A DNA stretch of 64,000 nucleotides from JAFGDI01 sp963662515 (GTDB lineage Bacteria; Planctomycetota; Phycisphaerae; Sedimentisphaerales; SM23-30): NCBI GenBank assembly GCA_963662515.1, contig OY759675.1:3534001-3598000 (forward strand). Direction: 5' to 3'. Position 1 is the stretch's first letter. Each line of letters opens with the position of its first letter. This document shows positions 18,917-28,371 of this stretch, piece after piece. The notes below the pieces were generated by a model. The model had not been told where the DNA came from. It saw only the letters and a program-made list of their open reading frames with translations, and did not search any database. The position numbers and the translations under genes were made by a program.

Positions 18917-19377
18917 AACAACTTACCTCTGCCCAAAGCGGGATGATCTCTTTTTGCTTACTAATTTACGAACACTTTGAGTTATTCAGTTAAAATACTT
19001 CACCAGTTTACACATATTAACAGAAATTACCAGCATATTCAGTATAACGCCGCTCTTAGTACTTCTATTTCGCCAGGCGAGATTTATTAGAAACCTCTGC
19101 CCCAAAAACCAGAATAATCAAAAAACCATCTGGCTGGTATAAACGACATAAACCGGATAGTCATATCGTCAATTTTCAGTCTGTAATAAAGTTGAAAGTG
19201 ATTTATTCATAGATAATTATGTGAACAGTTTACCTGCATTTATCTCAGTAGCGTTTTTTTATATTATTAACAGCCAATAAATAAACAAAAAAAAGGCCAA
19301 AGCCTGTTATCAGTACTGAAAACGGCTTTGGCCTTTTTTAATCAGAAAAACCCAAATGACCTGAGCCCCAAAAGGCA
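18917..19377. other. Intergenic region between gspC-like gene and XRE-cupin gene
   Basis: About 460 nt with no convincing reading frame. It must hold the promoter of the secretion cluster. An AT-rich stretch lies in the middle. The only clear element is the bidirectional terminator at its right end, listed separately. Confidence 0.6.
19290..19338 (-). terminator. Bidirectional terminator after the XRE-cupin gene
   Basis: A perfect inverted repeat, AAAAAGGCCAAAGCC at 19290-19304 and GGCTTTGGCCTTTTT at 19324-19338, separated by 19 nt. An A-run on the left and a T-run on the right let it work in both directions. It lies 40 nt past the stop of the minus-strand regulator gene. Confidence 0.85.
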
Positions 19378-20586
19378 TCAGTCTATCTGCGGCACGCTGT
19401 CAGGATTATCAATAGGAGTGTTTTTGGCCTTCGGAATTCTTACCATCAAACCAGAATAGTCCTCAGACATTTTATACCTGTGGGAACGACTACCATCAAA
19501 GGCCAGTACCTGGCCGGGTTTTACCGGATAAAGAACGCCGTCAACTTCCATATTCAAGATCCCCGTAACAGGAATCTGCACTTCCATACAAAACGGATGA
19601 TTAGTAAGCTGACCAAGCTCATAGATAGTGGCTTTCTCTACGAAATTGAACATAATATTATCAACTGTAGTATCGTAAACCGTAAAGCCATTATTGGCAT
19701 AAGCCTTTTCATTCAAGACCCGATCATAGGATTTGTTCGGGCATTTTCTGGCTAACTGAAAAAGATTAACCGGGGTATCACCCAGAACTGAGGCAATCGC
19801 AGATAAAGTTGCCATAGAAGGAGCGCGCTTATTGTTCTCGATTAGAGAGATAGCCGAAGTGGACATACCAGACTCTTCTGACATCATCTCCAGACTCATA
19901 TTATGCATTAATCTTAGCTGCTTGAGTATGGTGAAATCCATATTATCTGAGTTTACCGTACTAGGCTTCCTGGAAACAGACATTTTCTCATAAGACTCAA
20001 GCACAGAAGCTAATTCGGACATTGGGTTGTAATGGTGATTGGTATTATTCTTTCTTCTGAGAATAGAAACAACATTACAAGGGCCGGTACTGGAAATAGC
20101 ACGATTTGCCAGGCCGCTATAAGACATAGCCTGGTTTTTGCCAATAGTATAGGCCTCACCGTCTATCATGATATCCAACTTACCATCAAGAACATAAGTT
20201 ATCACATCAAAATAAGGCATCTGTGACATACTGACATCAGTAAAGCCGTCATTAGTCTGCAAATGCAATAAGATATAATCATTATATTCATAACTGATAA
20301 CTGAATATCCAGTGTATGGTTCAGGTTTAAGCTTATTCTGGTCTAAAACTACAGTCTTACACCTGTGCGAAAGTTCAACATATTCGTTGAAAGTAATGCC
20401 CAGGGCATCAGTGATAGCCGCCAGGGTAGATAAAGATGCCGGGAATCTATTCTGTTCAACATTCAAAATTGTCTGCTGAGTGATCCCGGATTTTTCGGCA
20501 AGGGCTCGCCGGCTCATCTTTTTCCCTTCGCGTATCTGCCTTATTACGCTCTGGTCATATTCATCAACATTGTTCTGTGATCTCAT
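19378..20586 (-). CDS. Transcriptional regulator made of two XRE-cupin units
   Basis: A 402-residue cytoplasmic regulator that is an internal duplication. Unit one has an XRE helix-turn-helix (about 14-68, MSRRALAEKSGITQQTILNV) and a cupin domain (about 105-175, VLDGKLDIMIDGE...GLANRAIS). Unit two has a second helix-turn-helix (about 218-275, MSLEMMSEESGMSTSAISLI) and a second cupin (about 320-395, GILNMEVDGVLYPVKPGQVL...SHRYKM). Single XRE-cupin proteins sense small ligands and regulate metabolism. A head-to-tail pair in one chain could bind DNA like a covalent dimer. The target and ligand are unknown. It stands alone with long intergenic regions on both sides. Confidence 0.85.
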   Translation of the reverse strand: MRSQNNVDEYDQSVIRQIREGKKMSRRALAEKSGITQQTILNVEQNRFPASLSTLAAITDALGITFNEYVELSHRCKTVVLDQNKLKPEPYTGYSVISYEYNDYILLHLQTNDGFTDVSMSQMPYFDVITYVLDGKLDIMIDGEAYTIGKNQAMSYSGLANRAISSTGPCNVVSILRRKNNTNHHYNPMSELASVLESYEKMSVSRKPSTVNSDNMDFTILKQLRLMHNMSLEMMSEESGMSTSAISLIENNKRAPSMATLSAIASVLGDTPVNLFQLARKCPNKSYDRVLNEKAYANNGFTVYDTTVDNIMFNFVEKATIYELGQLTNHPFCMEVQIPVTGILNMEVDGVLYPVKPGQVLAFDGSRSHRYKMSEDYSGLMVRIPKAKNTPIDNPDSVPQID

Positions 20587-21690
20587 TGTGTAGTACTCAC
20601 TTTCATCTGGTTGTTATGTGCAGCTTCAAAAGCTGTCTCTCTGGTTGTAAAATTTTATGGAGGGTACTTTTACTCTATTTTGTACAAAAAAAGCCATTCT
20701 AACAAGTAAAATATCGTCTGTTTGGTCTATTTTTGACTAAAATTATATATTTTTTTATTAAAAGACACTAATTAACAGTCCAGAGAGTGTTACATCAGAA
20801 CCTGACATAACTGGAATGAACCATTATCTATTACGCTGATATATCAATCGATAATAATTAAGTACAACTTAAATCTAAAAACAAAAAAAATTTACAATAT
20901 TACCGTTTTTATTCAAAGAAACACCAGGCCAATAACCAAACCATTAACACAATACCTGTTAAATAAATAATTTAAGATAATACCCAAGAATAACATTCCA
21001 GATACAACTGATAACATTGTTATGCAAACATGGAACTTTCGTAATAGAGATCATTTTACATTATTACTTATCAGGCCCATTTATCGATTGGAATTATAGT
21101 CCGATAAAATCAGTTTATGTAGCCCCAGGCCAAAAACAGGCAAGATATAAGAGTGTTGATATTGATAATAAACTATAAGTAGGTCCGATAGCATTAATAC
21201 AGCTTTTTTTAAGAGTTTCAGGCAAAATTGGAGAATAGACTGGTATTTCAGGAAAGATATAGTATAATGCACGCTGCATTGGGGAAAACACTTCTGAATA
21301 TGCTTTAGAAATAACGAGCAAAGCAGAAATTTAACCAGGGTAAGAGTATCAGGCAATCCTGTTGAGATCGCAAAGATTAATCACCAGGCATCCGGCATTT
21401 TGCAGAAACGCTATTGAAGGACTTGATGCTAAGCCCTGTTCCCACAGGCTCATACACTGCCTGTCGAACTTAAATTGTGTTTCTGGAATCCACAAAAAAC
21501 GGTTAATGTTAATCGTTTCACTGAAATTACAGTGGATGTCCCGGGTATTACTGTTATTTAGTAACAGTAAGCCAAACGACCACGGCACCCAATAGTGCCT
21601 GAAACATGGGGCTGTTTACTCAAAGCGAGCAATAATATCGCTTTATAGATTAATTCAAGCAGCCGCCACCTACCTGGAGTTATTTTTTTA
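20587..21690. other. Long AT-rich intergenic region upstream of the RNA helicase
   Basis: About 1.1 kb without a credible gene; the short open frames have no start signal or family resemblance. It separates the divergent XRE-cupin and DEAD-box genes and so holds both promoters. A 9-bp hairpin (TTACTGTTA / TAACAGTAA, near 21548-21570) lies in the probable 5' leader of the helicase gene. Confidence 0.5.
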
Positions 21691-23502
21691 ATGACCAAAT
21701 CTGAATCTGTAGCAGCCGAAGTAACATTTGAGAGCCTGAATCTTTCGGCAAAAGTACTCAAAGCCGTAGCCGCAGTAGGTTACGAAACCCCGACCACAAT
21801 TCAAGCACTTACCATTCCCCCACTGATTGAAGGACGCGACCTGCTGGGTCAGGCTCAGACAGGCACAGGCAAGACAGCTGCCTTTGCCCTGCCGATACTA
21901 TCCAAGATCAACGCAAAGAGCAAGAGCCCGCAGGCTATCGTTCTGGCCCCAACTCGCGAACTGGCGATCCAGGTTGCCGAGGCATTTCAGACCTATGCCA
22001 AATTTATTCCCGGCTTTAGCATAGCCCCTATTTATGGCGGAGCGGACTATCGCGGCCAGCTCAATCAACTCAAAAGAGGTGTTAATGTAGTAGTGGGTAC
22101 ACCTGGCCGGGTAATGGACCACATGCGTCGCGGGTCACTCATGCTTGATGAAATAGAGTACCTGGTTCTGGACGAAGCAGATGAAATGCTCAAGATGGGT
22201 TTTATCGATGATATTACCTGGATACTGGAACAGACCCCTGCAGAACGCCAGACAGCCCTGTTTTCAGCTACTATGCCCCGCGAAATAATCACCATTGCTA
22301 AAAAGTACATGCGTGATCCACAGGAAATAATAATCAAGGCTAAAACATCAACAGCAGACAATATTCGTCAGAGATACTGGAATGTAAGCGGTCTGCACAA
22401 GCTGGATGCTCTGACCCGCATATTAGAGGCGGAAGAAATAGATGGCATGATAATCTTCGTGCGTACCAAGACCGAGACTATTGCCCTGGAAGAAAAATTA
22501 CAGGCTCGTGGTTTCAGCTGCGGTGCGATCAATGGCGATATGAGCCAGAAGAATCGTGAAATGATAATCGACCGTCTCAAGAATGGCAAAGTTGACATTC
22601 TGATAGCAACTGATGTAGCAGCCCGCGGTCTTGATGTTGACCGTATCAGCCATGTGGTTAATTATGACATACCTTATGACAGTGAATCGTATATTCACCG
22701 GGTAGGTCGTACGGGTAGAGCCGGCCGCAAAGGTGAGGCAATACTTTTTGTAGCACCTCGTGAAAGAAGAATGCTCTCAATGATCGAAAAGGCAACCCGC
22801 CAGAAGATCGAGCCCATGGAACTGCCGACAACTGCTGTAATTAATGATAAACGAATCGCCAGATTCCAGCAGAAAATAACAGACGCCATAGCCAGTGGTG
22901 AATGTGAACAGTTCACCGGACTGCTGGAGCAATATTGTCAGGAACATAATGTACCGGCCATAGAAGTTGCCGCGGCCCTGACAATGCTCATGCACAAAAA
23001 GAAACCTCTTTTGCTCAAAGCACCAGATAAAGAGATCATGGACAAACGCGGCTTTGACACCAGCGGAAAATACGGCGACCTGAAGGTATGCAAACCAGGC
23101 AAAGGCATGGAATATTTCGTTATAGAAGTAGGTCGCGGCCAGGGAGCTACGCCAGGTTTAATAATCGACACAATAGCGGAAGTGGCTGCTATGGACCGTA
23201 AGCATATAGGCAGAATATCAATCATGGCCGATTATTCTTGCGTAGAACTGCCCGAAGGCATGCCCGAAGAAACCAGAGATCAATTGGTTCAGAGCGAGAT
23301 CAATGGTCATAAGTTAAATCTGGTAAAGCTGGAGAAGTCTGGCTATACACCTTCTCGCCGGGACACTAATTTTGACCCGGAAAAAAGAGTTCGCAAATCT
23401 GATTTCAGACCTGGTAATAAATCAGGCGGCAGGTCCTTTGGCAAAGGTGGTAGCAGCGGCAAAGGGAAAAGCGGCTCATTCAAGAAAAAAAGCTATAAAT
23501 AA
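21691..23502 (+). CDS. deaD: DEAD-box RNA helicase, DeaD/CsdA type
   Basis: A 603-residue ATP-dependent RNA helicase. Motifs in order: Q-motif region (YETPTTIQALTIPPLI), Walker A AQTGTGKT (54-61), PTRELA, GTPGRVMD, DEAD in VLDEADEMLKMGF, SAT, IFVRTKT, TDVAARGLDVDRI and HRVGRTGRAGR. After the two RecA lobes there is a DbpA-type RNA-binding domain (about 460-545), then a Gly/Lys/Ser-rich basic tail. This is the layout of CsdA/DeaD, which helps ribosome assembly and RNA decay, often in the cold. The start ATG follows a long AT-rich leader, and a terminator follows the gene. Confidence 0.95.
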   Translation: MTKSESVAAEVTFESLNLSAKVLKAVAAVGYETPTTIQALTIPPLIEGRDLLGQAQTGTGKTAAFALPILSKINAKSKSPQAIVLAPTRELAIQVAEAFQTYAKFIPGFSIAPIYGGADYRGQLNQLKRGVNVVVGTPGRVMDHMRRGSLMLDEIEYLVLDEADEMLKMGFIDDITWILEQTPAERQTALFSATMPREIITIAKKYMRDPQEIIIKAKTSTADNIRQRYWNVSGLHKLDALTRILEAEEIDGMIIFVRTKTETIALEEKLQARGFSCGAINGDMSQKNREMIIDRLKNGKVDILIATDVAARGLDVDRISHVVNYDIPYDSESYIHRVGRTGRAGRKGEAILFVAPRERRMLSMIEKATRQKIEPMELPTTAVINDKRIARFQQKITDAIASGECEQFTGLLEQYCQEHNVPAIEVAAALTMLMHKKKPLLLKAPDKEIMDKRGFDTSGKYGDLKVCKPGKGMEYFVIEVGRGQGATPGLIIDTIAEVAAMDRKHIGRISIMADYSCVELPEGMPEETRDQLVQSEINGHKLNLVKLEKSGYTPSRRDTNFDPEKRVRKSDFRPGNKSGGRSFGKGGSSGKGKSGSFKKKSYK

Positions 23503-23571
23503 ATTGTAGCAGATGGTTTGTGTTTATTAACAATATAAGCCCAAAACTTCTGTCCAATATATAGTAATATG

Positions 23572-23606
23572 AAAGTCTGACTGTAAAAGGTCAGACTTTT
23601 TTTTTT
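23572..23606 (+). terminator. Terminator after deaD
   Basis: A 10-bp stem, AAAGTCTGAC (23572-23581) with GTCAGACTTT (23590-23599), an 8-nt loop, and a run of about ten T residues. A textbook rho-independent terminator about 70 nt past the helicase stop codon. Confidence 0.9.
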
Positions 23607-23687
23607 GTAACTGATCCTTGTTCCAATACCAAATATTATTCATTAATGCATATTGCCCAAAAGTGATTTAATCATTAGTATATAGCA

Positions 23688-24371
23688 ATGAGAACAGCAG
23701 GAATATTCAGAATACCCAGAGTAATACTATCCCTGGCAGTTGTCAGCGGTTTTATACTTATATCGATAGGAGTGTATAGGGCCGGGTCATCTGTTCAGGA
23801 GATCCTCTGGGAAAATAAGGCCTTGCGAATGGCCATAACCAATCTGTCACATGCTGACAAGATCGGTTATGCCAAAGTAATATCACAAAAACGCGATTCG
23901 CAAGGCTTTGTAATAGATACTACACTAAAGTTTGTGGAAACAGCCGCTGACGATCAGATGCAAAAAGTGCTGGAAAAGCAGTTTACCATAGCTGGCGACA
24001 TAGTGCATTTTGATGCTTTGATCGTAAAATTCGATAACAGAATAGTAATGGACGGACAAAAGAAAAGTATGTATCTATGGCGTCGGGTTTATGGCGAAAA
24101 TACCAGTCCAGCCGAGGGAATAACCATAGAGCCAGAGGGTGCAACACCTGCCCGATATGCCAACATTCTGAAAGAACTGCCACTGAACCAGCAAAAGGAT
24201 TTCTGGCAGGCAATATGGGATCTGACCGACGACCCTGACAAGCTGAAAGACAAAGGCATAGAGGCGGTCTATGGCAATGTAACCTACACCCGCCTGAGCC
24301 CGGGCATGTTATACATATTCAAGATTAACGCTACTGGCCAGATATATCCGGAAATATTACCGGAGTTTTAA
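23688..24371 (+). CDS. Membrane-anchored protein of unknown function
   Basis: A 227-residue protein with one N-terminal membrane helix (about residues 10-30, VILSLAVVSGFILISIGVY), followed by a short coiled-coil-like segment and a soluble domain outside the cytoplasm (QKRDSQGFVIDTTLKFVE, DALIVKFDNRIVMDGQKKSM). No family is recognised. Codon use and a clean frame after the deaD terminator support a real gene. It converges with the thioesterase gene, leaving 18 nt between the stops. Confidence 0.75.
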   Translation: MRTAGIFRIPRVILSLAVVSGFILISIGVYRAGSSVQEILWENKALRMAITNLSHADKIGYAKVISQKRDSQGFVIDTTLKFVETAADDQMQKVLEKQFTIAGDIVHFDALIVKFDNRIVMDGQKKSMYLWRRVYGENTSPAEGITIEPEGATPARYANILKELPLNQQKDFWQAIWDLTDDPDKLKDKGIEAVYGNVTYTRLSPGMLYIFKINATGQIYPEILPEF

Positions 24372-24389
24372 GCTGGTATAATACCAAAA

Positions 24390-24824
24390 TCAATTATCCA
24401 GGCCAGGCTCATCTTTTTCACTGACCAGAGGAAAAGCCTGAGCCAAGTCCGAAGGGACAGCAAAGGGCTTACCAGTTTTACCAACCAAAGCCCAACGGGT
24501 CTGTCCCCTGACAATAATATGCTTATCGGCAGGCCTGATAATGAGATATTTTCTCAGACTTCGCACTTTCTGCATTTCAGAGACCCAGGTTTTAACTAAC
24601 AGCTCATCACCCAGATATGCCGGTCTGAAGTAGGTAAACTCATGGGCGCGAACCACCCATCCCGCCCCCAATGCCTGATAGCGTGCATAATCCCAGCCAT
24701 TAACATTAGAATGTGCAATAGCCGCCTGCAGGGTCCAGCGAATATACTCCAGATTATTAACATGATCATTAATATCAATGGAAGATTCGGTTACGGTTAT
24801 GTTGTGTGTATATATATCAAGCAT
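24390..24824 (-). CDS. Acyl-CoA/acyl-ACP thioesterase (hotdog fold)
   Basis: A 144-residue single hotdog-domain protein. The active-site region IDINDHVNNLEYIRW (residues about 16-30) matches the DxNxHVNN signature of acyl-ACP and YbgC-like thioesterases. A second typical block is VVRAHEFTYFRPAYLGDELLVKTWV. It would release free fatty acids from acyl carriers. The exact substrate is open, and it has half the length of a plant FatA-type enzyme. Confidence 0.85.
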   Translation of the reverse strand: MLDIYTHNITVTESSIDINDHVNNLEYIRWTLQAAIAHSNVNGWDYARYQALGAGWVVRAHEFTYFRPAYLGDELLVKTWVSEMQKVRSLRKYLIIRPADKHIIVRGQTRWALVGKTGKPFAVPSDLAQAFPLVSEKDEPGLDN

Positions 24825-24833
24825 AATAAGAAT

Positions 24834-24865
24834 AGTGCCAGAGAGTATTAAACTTATCTGGCACT
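24834..24865 (-). terminator. Hairpin between dnaB and the thioesterase gene
   Basis: A 9-bp inverted repeat, AGTGCCAGA (24834-24842) and TCTGGCACT (24857-24865), lies 41 nt beyond the dnaB stop on the minus strand and 10 nt before the thioesterase start. No strong T-run follows, so termination may be partial and the thioesterase could be read through from dnaB. Confidence 0.45.
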
Positions 24866-24905
24866 AAGTGGATTTACAATTATATTTCAGGTATTAAGCA
24901 TCAGA

Positions 24906-26357
24906 TCAATATTCCGGGGCCATAGCCTTATCAACAAATCTGGTCCAATTTTTGAGCCAGGTAAGTTCAACTGCACCTGTTGGTCCATTTCTCTGCTTTT
25001 CAATAATGATCTCAGCAAGGGTATCATCAATCTCCTCGCCAATATTATTATCAAAATTACCGCCTGCAATAGCTTCATCCTGAGCCGTTTTACGCTTATA
25101 ATATCCTTCACGATGCAACAGCATAACCACATCGGCGTCCTGCTCAATATTACCTGATTCACGCAGATCGCTCATGCGGGGCTTATGGCCGTCACGACCT
25201 TCAGGGCCGCGATTAAGCTGCGCCATAGCAATAACAGGTATTTCCAGTTCACGGGCAACAGCCTTGATATGACGCGAGATCATACCAACTTCCTGTGTTC
25301 TGCCCTCAGCACCCGGCGCACTCATCAACTGCAAATAGTCGATCACTATCAACTGTATATCATACTGCATCTTCATGCGTCTGGCTTTAGCTCGCAGCTC
25401 CAACGGAGTAAGGGTACTGCTGTCATCTACATATAGTGGAGCCATCGCCAGTTCACCAGCGGTAACGCTGAGCATCTCATGCTCTTTATCATTAAGCATA
25501 CCGCGACGGAGTTTCTGAGAATCGACATGAGCACGCCCGGCAAGCATACGCTCAGCAAGCATCTGGGCTGACATTTCCAGAGAGAAGACCAGTACGGGTA
25601 TATTGTTATCTGCGGCAATATGCTCGGCTATATTCAGACCCAGAGCAGTCTTACCCATAGAAGGACGAGCAGCGATAATGATCATTTCGCCTGGTTGCAA
25701 ACCGCAAGTCATACTATCCAGAGCATTATAACCAGTAGGTAACCCGGTAACCAAACGACCGTCACGGCTCTCAAGTGAGGTGAAGACATCACTCATGATC
25801 TGCTTCATACCCAATGCCTGGCGGGTAACTTTTTTCTGAGTTACCTCAAAGATCTTGCGTTCAGCATCTTCAAGTATTTCGGCAGTATCAAAATTGCCGG
25901 CAAACGCCTCTTCGTTAATTTCGTTGGCAGCGACAATAAGATTGCGCAACATAGCCTTATCATGAACAATTTTTGCATAGAACAGGCCGTTAACAGCAGA
26001 GGGGACAGCTTCAGAAATGGTGATAAGATAATCAATATTACCGACCGCCTCAAGTTTATTGCGGCGAATCAGTTCATCTTTGAGGGTAATAAGGTCAACA
26101 GGCTTATTGCCCTCATAAAGCGCCAGTATAGCATCAAAGATTTCTGCATGATCCTGACGATAAAAACAATCACGATTAAGCAAAGGCAATATCTCACCAA
26201 CAGCTTCTTTATTAAGCAGCATAGAGGCAAGGGCAGCCTGCTCAGCTTCAACATCCTGCGGCGGAATTCTATGTTCTACCGCAGGATGTGAAAGCATATT
26301 AGCTTTATTCGTTTCCTTCAGCGACTGGGGCTTCTGGCTTTTCTTTTGATTCTGCAT
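24906..26357 (-). CDS. dnaB: Replicative DNA helicase DnaB
   Basis: A 483-residue hexameric fork helicase. The N-terminal primase-binding domain starts at RIPPQDVEAEQAALASMLL, and the RecA-like motor has Walker A ARPSMGKTALGLN, VFSLEMSAQMLAERML, VIDYLQLM and RESGNIEQDADVVMLLHRE. An apparently intact helicase without intein. The frame begins at 26357 inside rplI, where GGAG lies about 12 nt upstream. The Met at codon 21 (26297), 8 nt after the rplI stop, is an equally possible start that would avoid the 53-nt overlap. It is last in the prs-to-dnaB run. Confidence 0.95.
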   Translation of the reverse strand: MQNQKKSQKPQSLKETNKANMLSHPAVEHRIPPQDVEAEQAALASMLLNKEAVGEILPLLNRDCFYRQDHAEIFDAILALYEGNKPVDLITLKDELIRRNKLEAVGNIDYLITISEAVPSAVNGLFYAKIVHDKAMLRNLIVAANEINEEAFAGNFDTAEILEDAERKIFEVTQKKVTRQALGMKQIMSDVFTSLESRDGRLVTGLPTGYNALDSMTCGLQPGEMIIIAARPSMGKTALGLNIAEHIAADNNIPVLVFSLEMSAQMLAERMLAGRAHVDSQKLRRGMLNDKEHEMLSVTAGELAMAPLYVDDSSTLTPLELRAKARRMKMQYDIQLIVIDYLQLMSAPGAEGRTQEVGMISRHIKAVARELEIPVIAMAQLNRGPEGRDGHKPRMSDLRESGNIEQDADVVMLLHREGYYKRKTAQDEAIAGGNFDNNIGEEIDDTLAEIIIEKQRNGPTGAVELTWLKNWTRFVDKAMAPEY

Positions 26358-26814
26358 TCTTAGCTGCTGCTCCCGGAGCTACTACATTAACTGTGATCTT
26401 AGCCTTGAGGTCATGAGCTAACTTCAACGATACATGATACTCACCCAACTGAGTAATGTGACCGCTCATAGCGACCTGCTTAGCCTTAACCTCAAAACCA
26501 GCATTCTGGAGAGCCTTGGCAATATCAGTTTCAGCAACAGAGCCATAAAGATGACCGCCTGGGTTAGCGTTAGCTTCAATAGTAACAGAAGCATCGTTAA
26601 CCTTTTCACAGACTTTGACAAGTGCATCACGCATTAAAGCGCGTTCTTCAGCACGCTTGGCGCGTTCTGCTTCGATCTCTTTGATCTTAGACTCACTCGG
26701 CAGAGTAGCCAAACGCTGAGGCAGCAAATAATTACGGGCATAGCCATTTTTAACTACAACGACATCGCCGAAATAGCCCAGGCTTGGAACATCTTCAAGT
26801 AATAAGAGTTTCAT
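26305..26814 (-). CDS. rplI: Ribosomal protein bL9
   Basis: A 169-residue large-subunit protein. The N-terminal rRNA-binding domain MKLLLLEDVPSLGYFGDVV...NGYARNYLLPQRLA is unmistakable, then the long connecting helix (KIKEIEAERAKRAEER) and the C-terminal domain (LYGSVAETDIAKAL). An Ala/Glu/Pro-rich extension of about 20 residues follows the normal end. The order rpsF-ssb-rpsR-rplI-dnaB is widely conserved in bacteria. Confidence 0.97.
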   Translation of the reverse strand: MKLLLLEDVPSLGYFGDVVVVKNGYARNYLLPQRLATLPSESKIKEIEAERAKRAEERALMRDALVKVCEKVNDASVTIEANANPGGHLYGSVAETDIAKALQNAGFEVKAKQVAMSGHITQLGEYHVSLKLAHDLKAKITVNVVAPGAAAKNAESKEKPEAPVAEGNE

Positions 26815-26967
26815 GGTATAAAACCTCTTTCTATATTCTATAACTTCTTAGTTTTATTTATATAAATTTAAATCTATCTGACAACCTGCCAGATCAACCG
26901 CCAGACAATCAAGTATCCGGCGATATATAATCAGCAGTCAGATCAGTCAGAAATGATCATTACCGAC

Positions 26968-27195
26968 TTAGTTCATATAGGGCAGTAAAGCCATATAACG
27001 AGCCCGCTTGATCGCCAGCTGAACCTTACGCTGACAAGCAGCGCAATTGCCGCTTCTCTTGCGTGAGAATATCTTGCCACGCTGAGTCAGTAATCTTGAA
27101 AGAGTCTCTATATCCTTGTAATCGACATAGTTTGTCTTTGACCGGCAGAACCTGCATTCGCTTTTTTCTCTTGTAGTACTAACTTTCTTAGCCAC
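26968..27195 (-). CDS. rpsR: Ribosomal protein bS18
   Basis: A 75-residue small-subunit protein. The family core YKDIETLSRLLTQRGKI and the C-terminal QLAIKRARYMALLPY are present. It keeps two Cys pairs (CRFC near residue 14 and CAAC near residue 51), so it is the zinc-binding form of S18. It lies between ssb and rplI as in most bacteria. Confidence 0.97.
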   Translation of the reverse strand: MAKKVSTTREKSECRFCRSKTNYVDYKDIETLSRLLTQRGKIFSRKRSGNCAACQRKVQLAIKRARYMALLPYMN

Positions 27196-27321
27196 TTTGA
27201 ATTACTCCGCTTAAAGTTAACCTCAGAGGGTCACAGGACCATCCGAATATCTTTATATTTGAAATTAAAATTCCAAATCACTATTTACATATTATTAACG
27301 GCTTTAAGGCCGGCTATAGTA

Positions 27322-27783
27322 TTAAAATGGTATTTCATCATCAGCTGGCGGCTGTGGGACATTATATGATTCAGCCTCACTGCTACCCATCTGATCCATA
27401 CTGCTTTGTCTTGGTCCGGCATTATAACCGCCAGATCTGCCGCCACCATCAGAGGCATTACCGACAAAGGTGAAATTATCGATAAAGACACGATGCTTGT
27501 AATTTTTCTTACCATCAGGGCCGTCCCAACGGTCGAGAGTCAAACGCCCTTCGACCATAATAGGCTTACCCTTAGAAAAATACTTCTGAATTATCTCGGC
27601 TCTCTTACCATACATACGGCAATCAATGAAGCAGGTATCTTCTTTGTCCTGTCCATCGGCACCGCGGTATTTGTGACTGGTTGCCAGGCCAAACTCGACA
27701 ACTGCGGTCTGGCTGGGCAGATAAGATAATTCCGGGTCACGGGTAAGGTTACCCATCATAATTACTTTATTATAACTGGCCAT
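27322..27783 (-). CDS. ssb: Single-stranded DNA-binding protein
   Basis: A 153-residue SSB. The OB fold covers residues about 1-108 (SYNKVIMMGNLTRDPELSYL, KYFSKGKPIMVEGRL, YKHRVFIDNFTFVG). A Gly/Ser-rich linker follows, then the acidic partner-binding tip DDEIPF at the extreme C-terminus. Length and ends are normal, so it should bind DNA as a tetramer and recruit repair and replication proteins. It sits between rpsF and rpsR. Confidence 0.97.
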   Translation of the reverse strand: MASYNKVIMMGNLTRDPELSYLPSQTAVVEFGLATSHKYRGADGQDKEDTCFIDCRMYGKRAEIIQKYFSKGKPIMVEGRLTLDRWDGPDGKKNYKHRVFIDNFTFVGNASDGGGRSGGYNAGPRQSSMDQMGSSEAESYNVPQPPADDEIPF

Positions 27784-27857
27784 TACAAGCTCCTGTAGTC
27801 TTTAAGCCCAGGCAGTCTCCAGCCTCAAGAGGTAAAGACATACCAGACATTGCCAAA

Positions 27858-28316
27858 TTACTCGATCTCATCGATAGAAGGCACTTCGATCTCATCGATC
27901 TCATCTCTCTCTATATCAGCATCGCCGTCGGCATTAAATTCGCCAACCCGGCTACGACCACTTTCCAGCGGTGTCGGAGCATCGATAATTTCCTGAGGGA
28001 TAACATCGCCGCGAAGAACCAGAACACGCAGGATCTCTTCAGAGATCTGCACATCACGCTCTATGCCGGCTATGCTGGCAGGATCGGCGTTAAAATAGGT
28101 TAATACATAAGTACCACGCTGTACGCCGGCCACCGGATAGCACAGTCTGCGGTCATCCCACTTCTTCAGGGAAAGAAGTTCGGCATTAGCACGCTTGAGA
28201 ACTGTCTCAATGCTGCTGACAACACTATTCCAGTTTCCTGTTACCAGGGCGGAATCTACCAGGAACATTCCTTCATATTTACGAACTACGCTGCTGCTCA
28301 AAGCAACCTCCCGCAC
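27858..28316 (-). CDS. rpsF: Ribosomal protein bS6 with acidic tail
   Basis: A 152-residue S6 protein. The core (about residues 12-110) has YEGMFLVDSALV, LLSLKKWDDRRLCYPVAGVQRGTYVLTYF and ISEEILRVLVLRGD. It binds 16S rRNA together with bS18. About 40 residues beyond the usual end are strongly acidic (DGDADIERDEIDEIEVPSID). A similar acidic S6 tail is known in E. coli, where glutamates are added by RimK; whether that applies here is unknown. Confidence 0.95.
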   Translation of the reverse strand: MREVALSSSVVRKYEGMFLVDSALVTGNWNSVVSSIETVLKRANAELLSLKKWDDRRLCYPVAGVQRGTYVLTYFNADPASIAGIERDVQISEEILRVLVLRGDVIPQEIIDAPTPLESGRSRVGEFNADGDADIERDEIDEIEVPSIDEIE

Positions 28317-28371
28317 ATATAGTGCATCTTAATATAAAATTTCTGTTTTTATACCTTATTATTTATAACCG

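Noticed and set aside
21081..21595. Short frames between the XRE-cupin and deaD genes
   Set aside because: No ribosome-binding site, no recognisable domain, overlapping frames on both strands; typical of AT-rich non-coding DNA.
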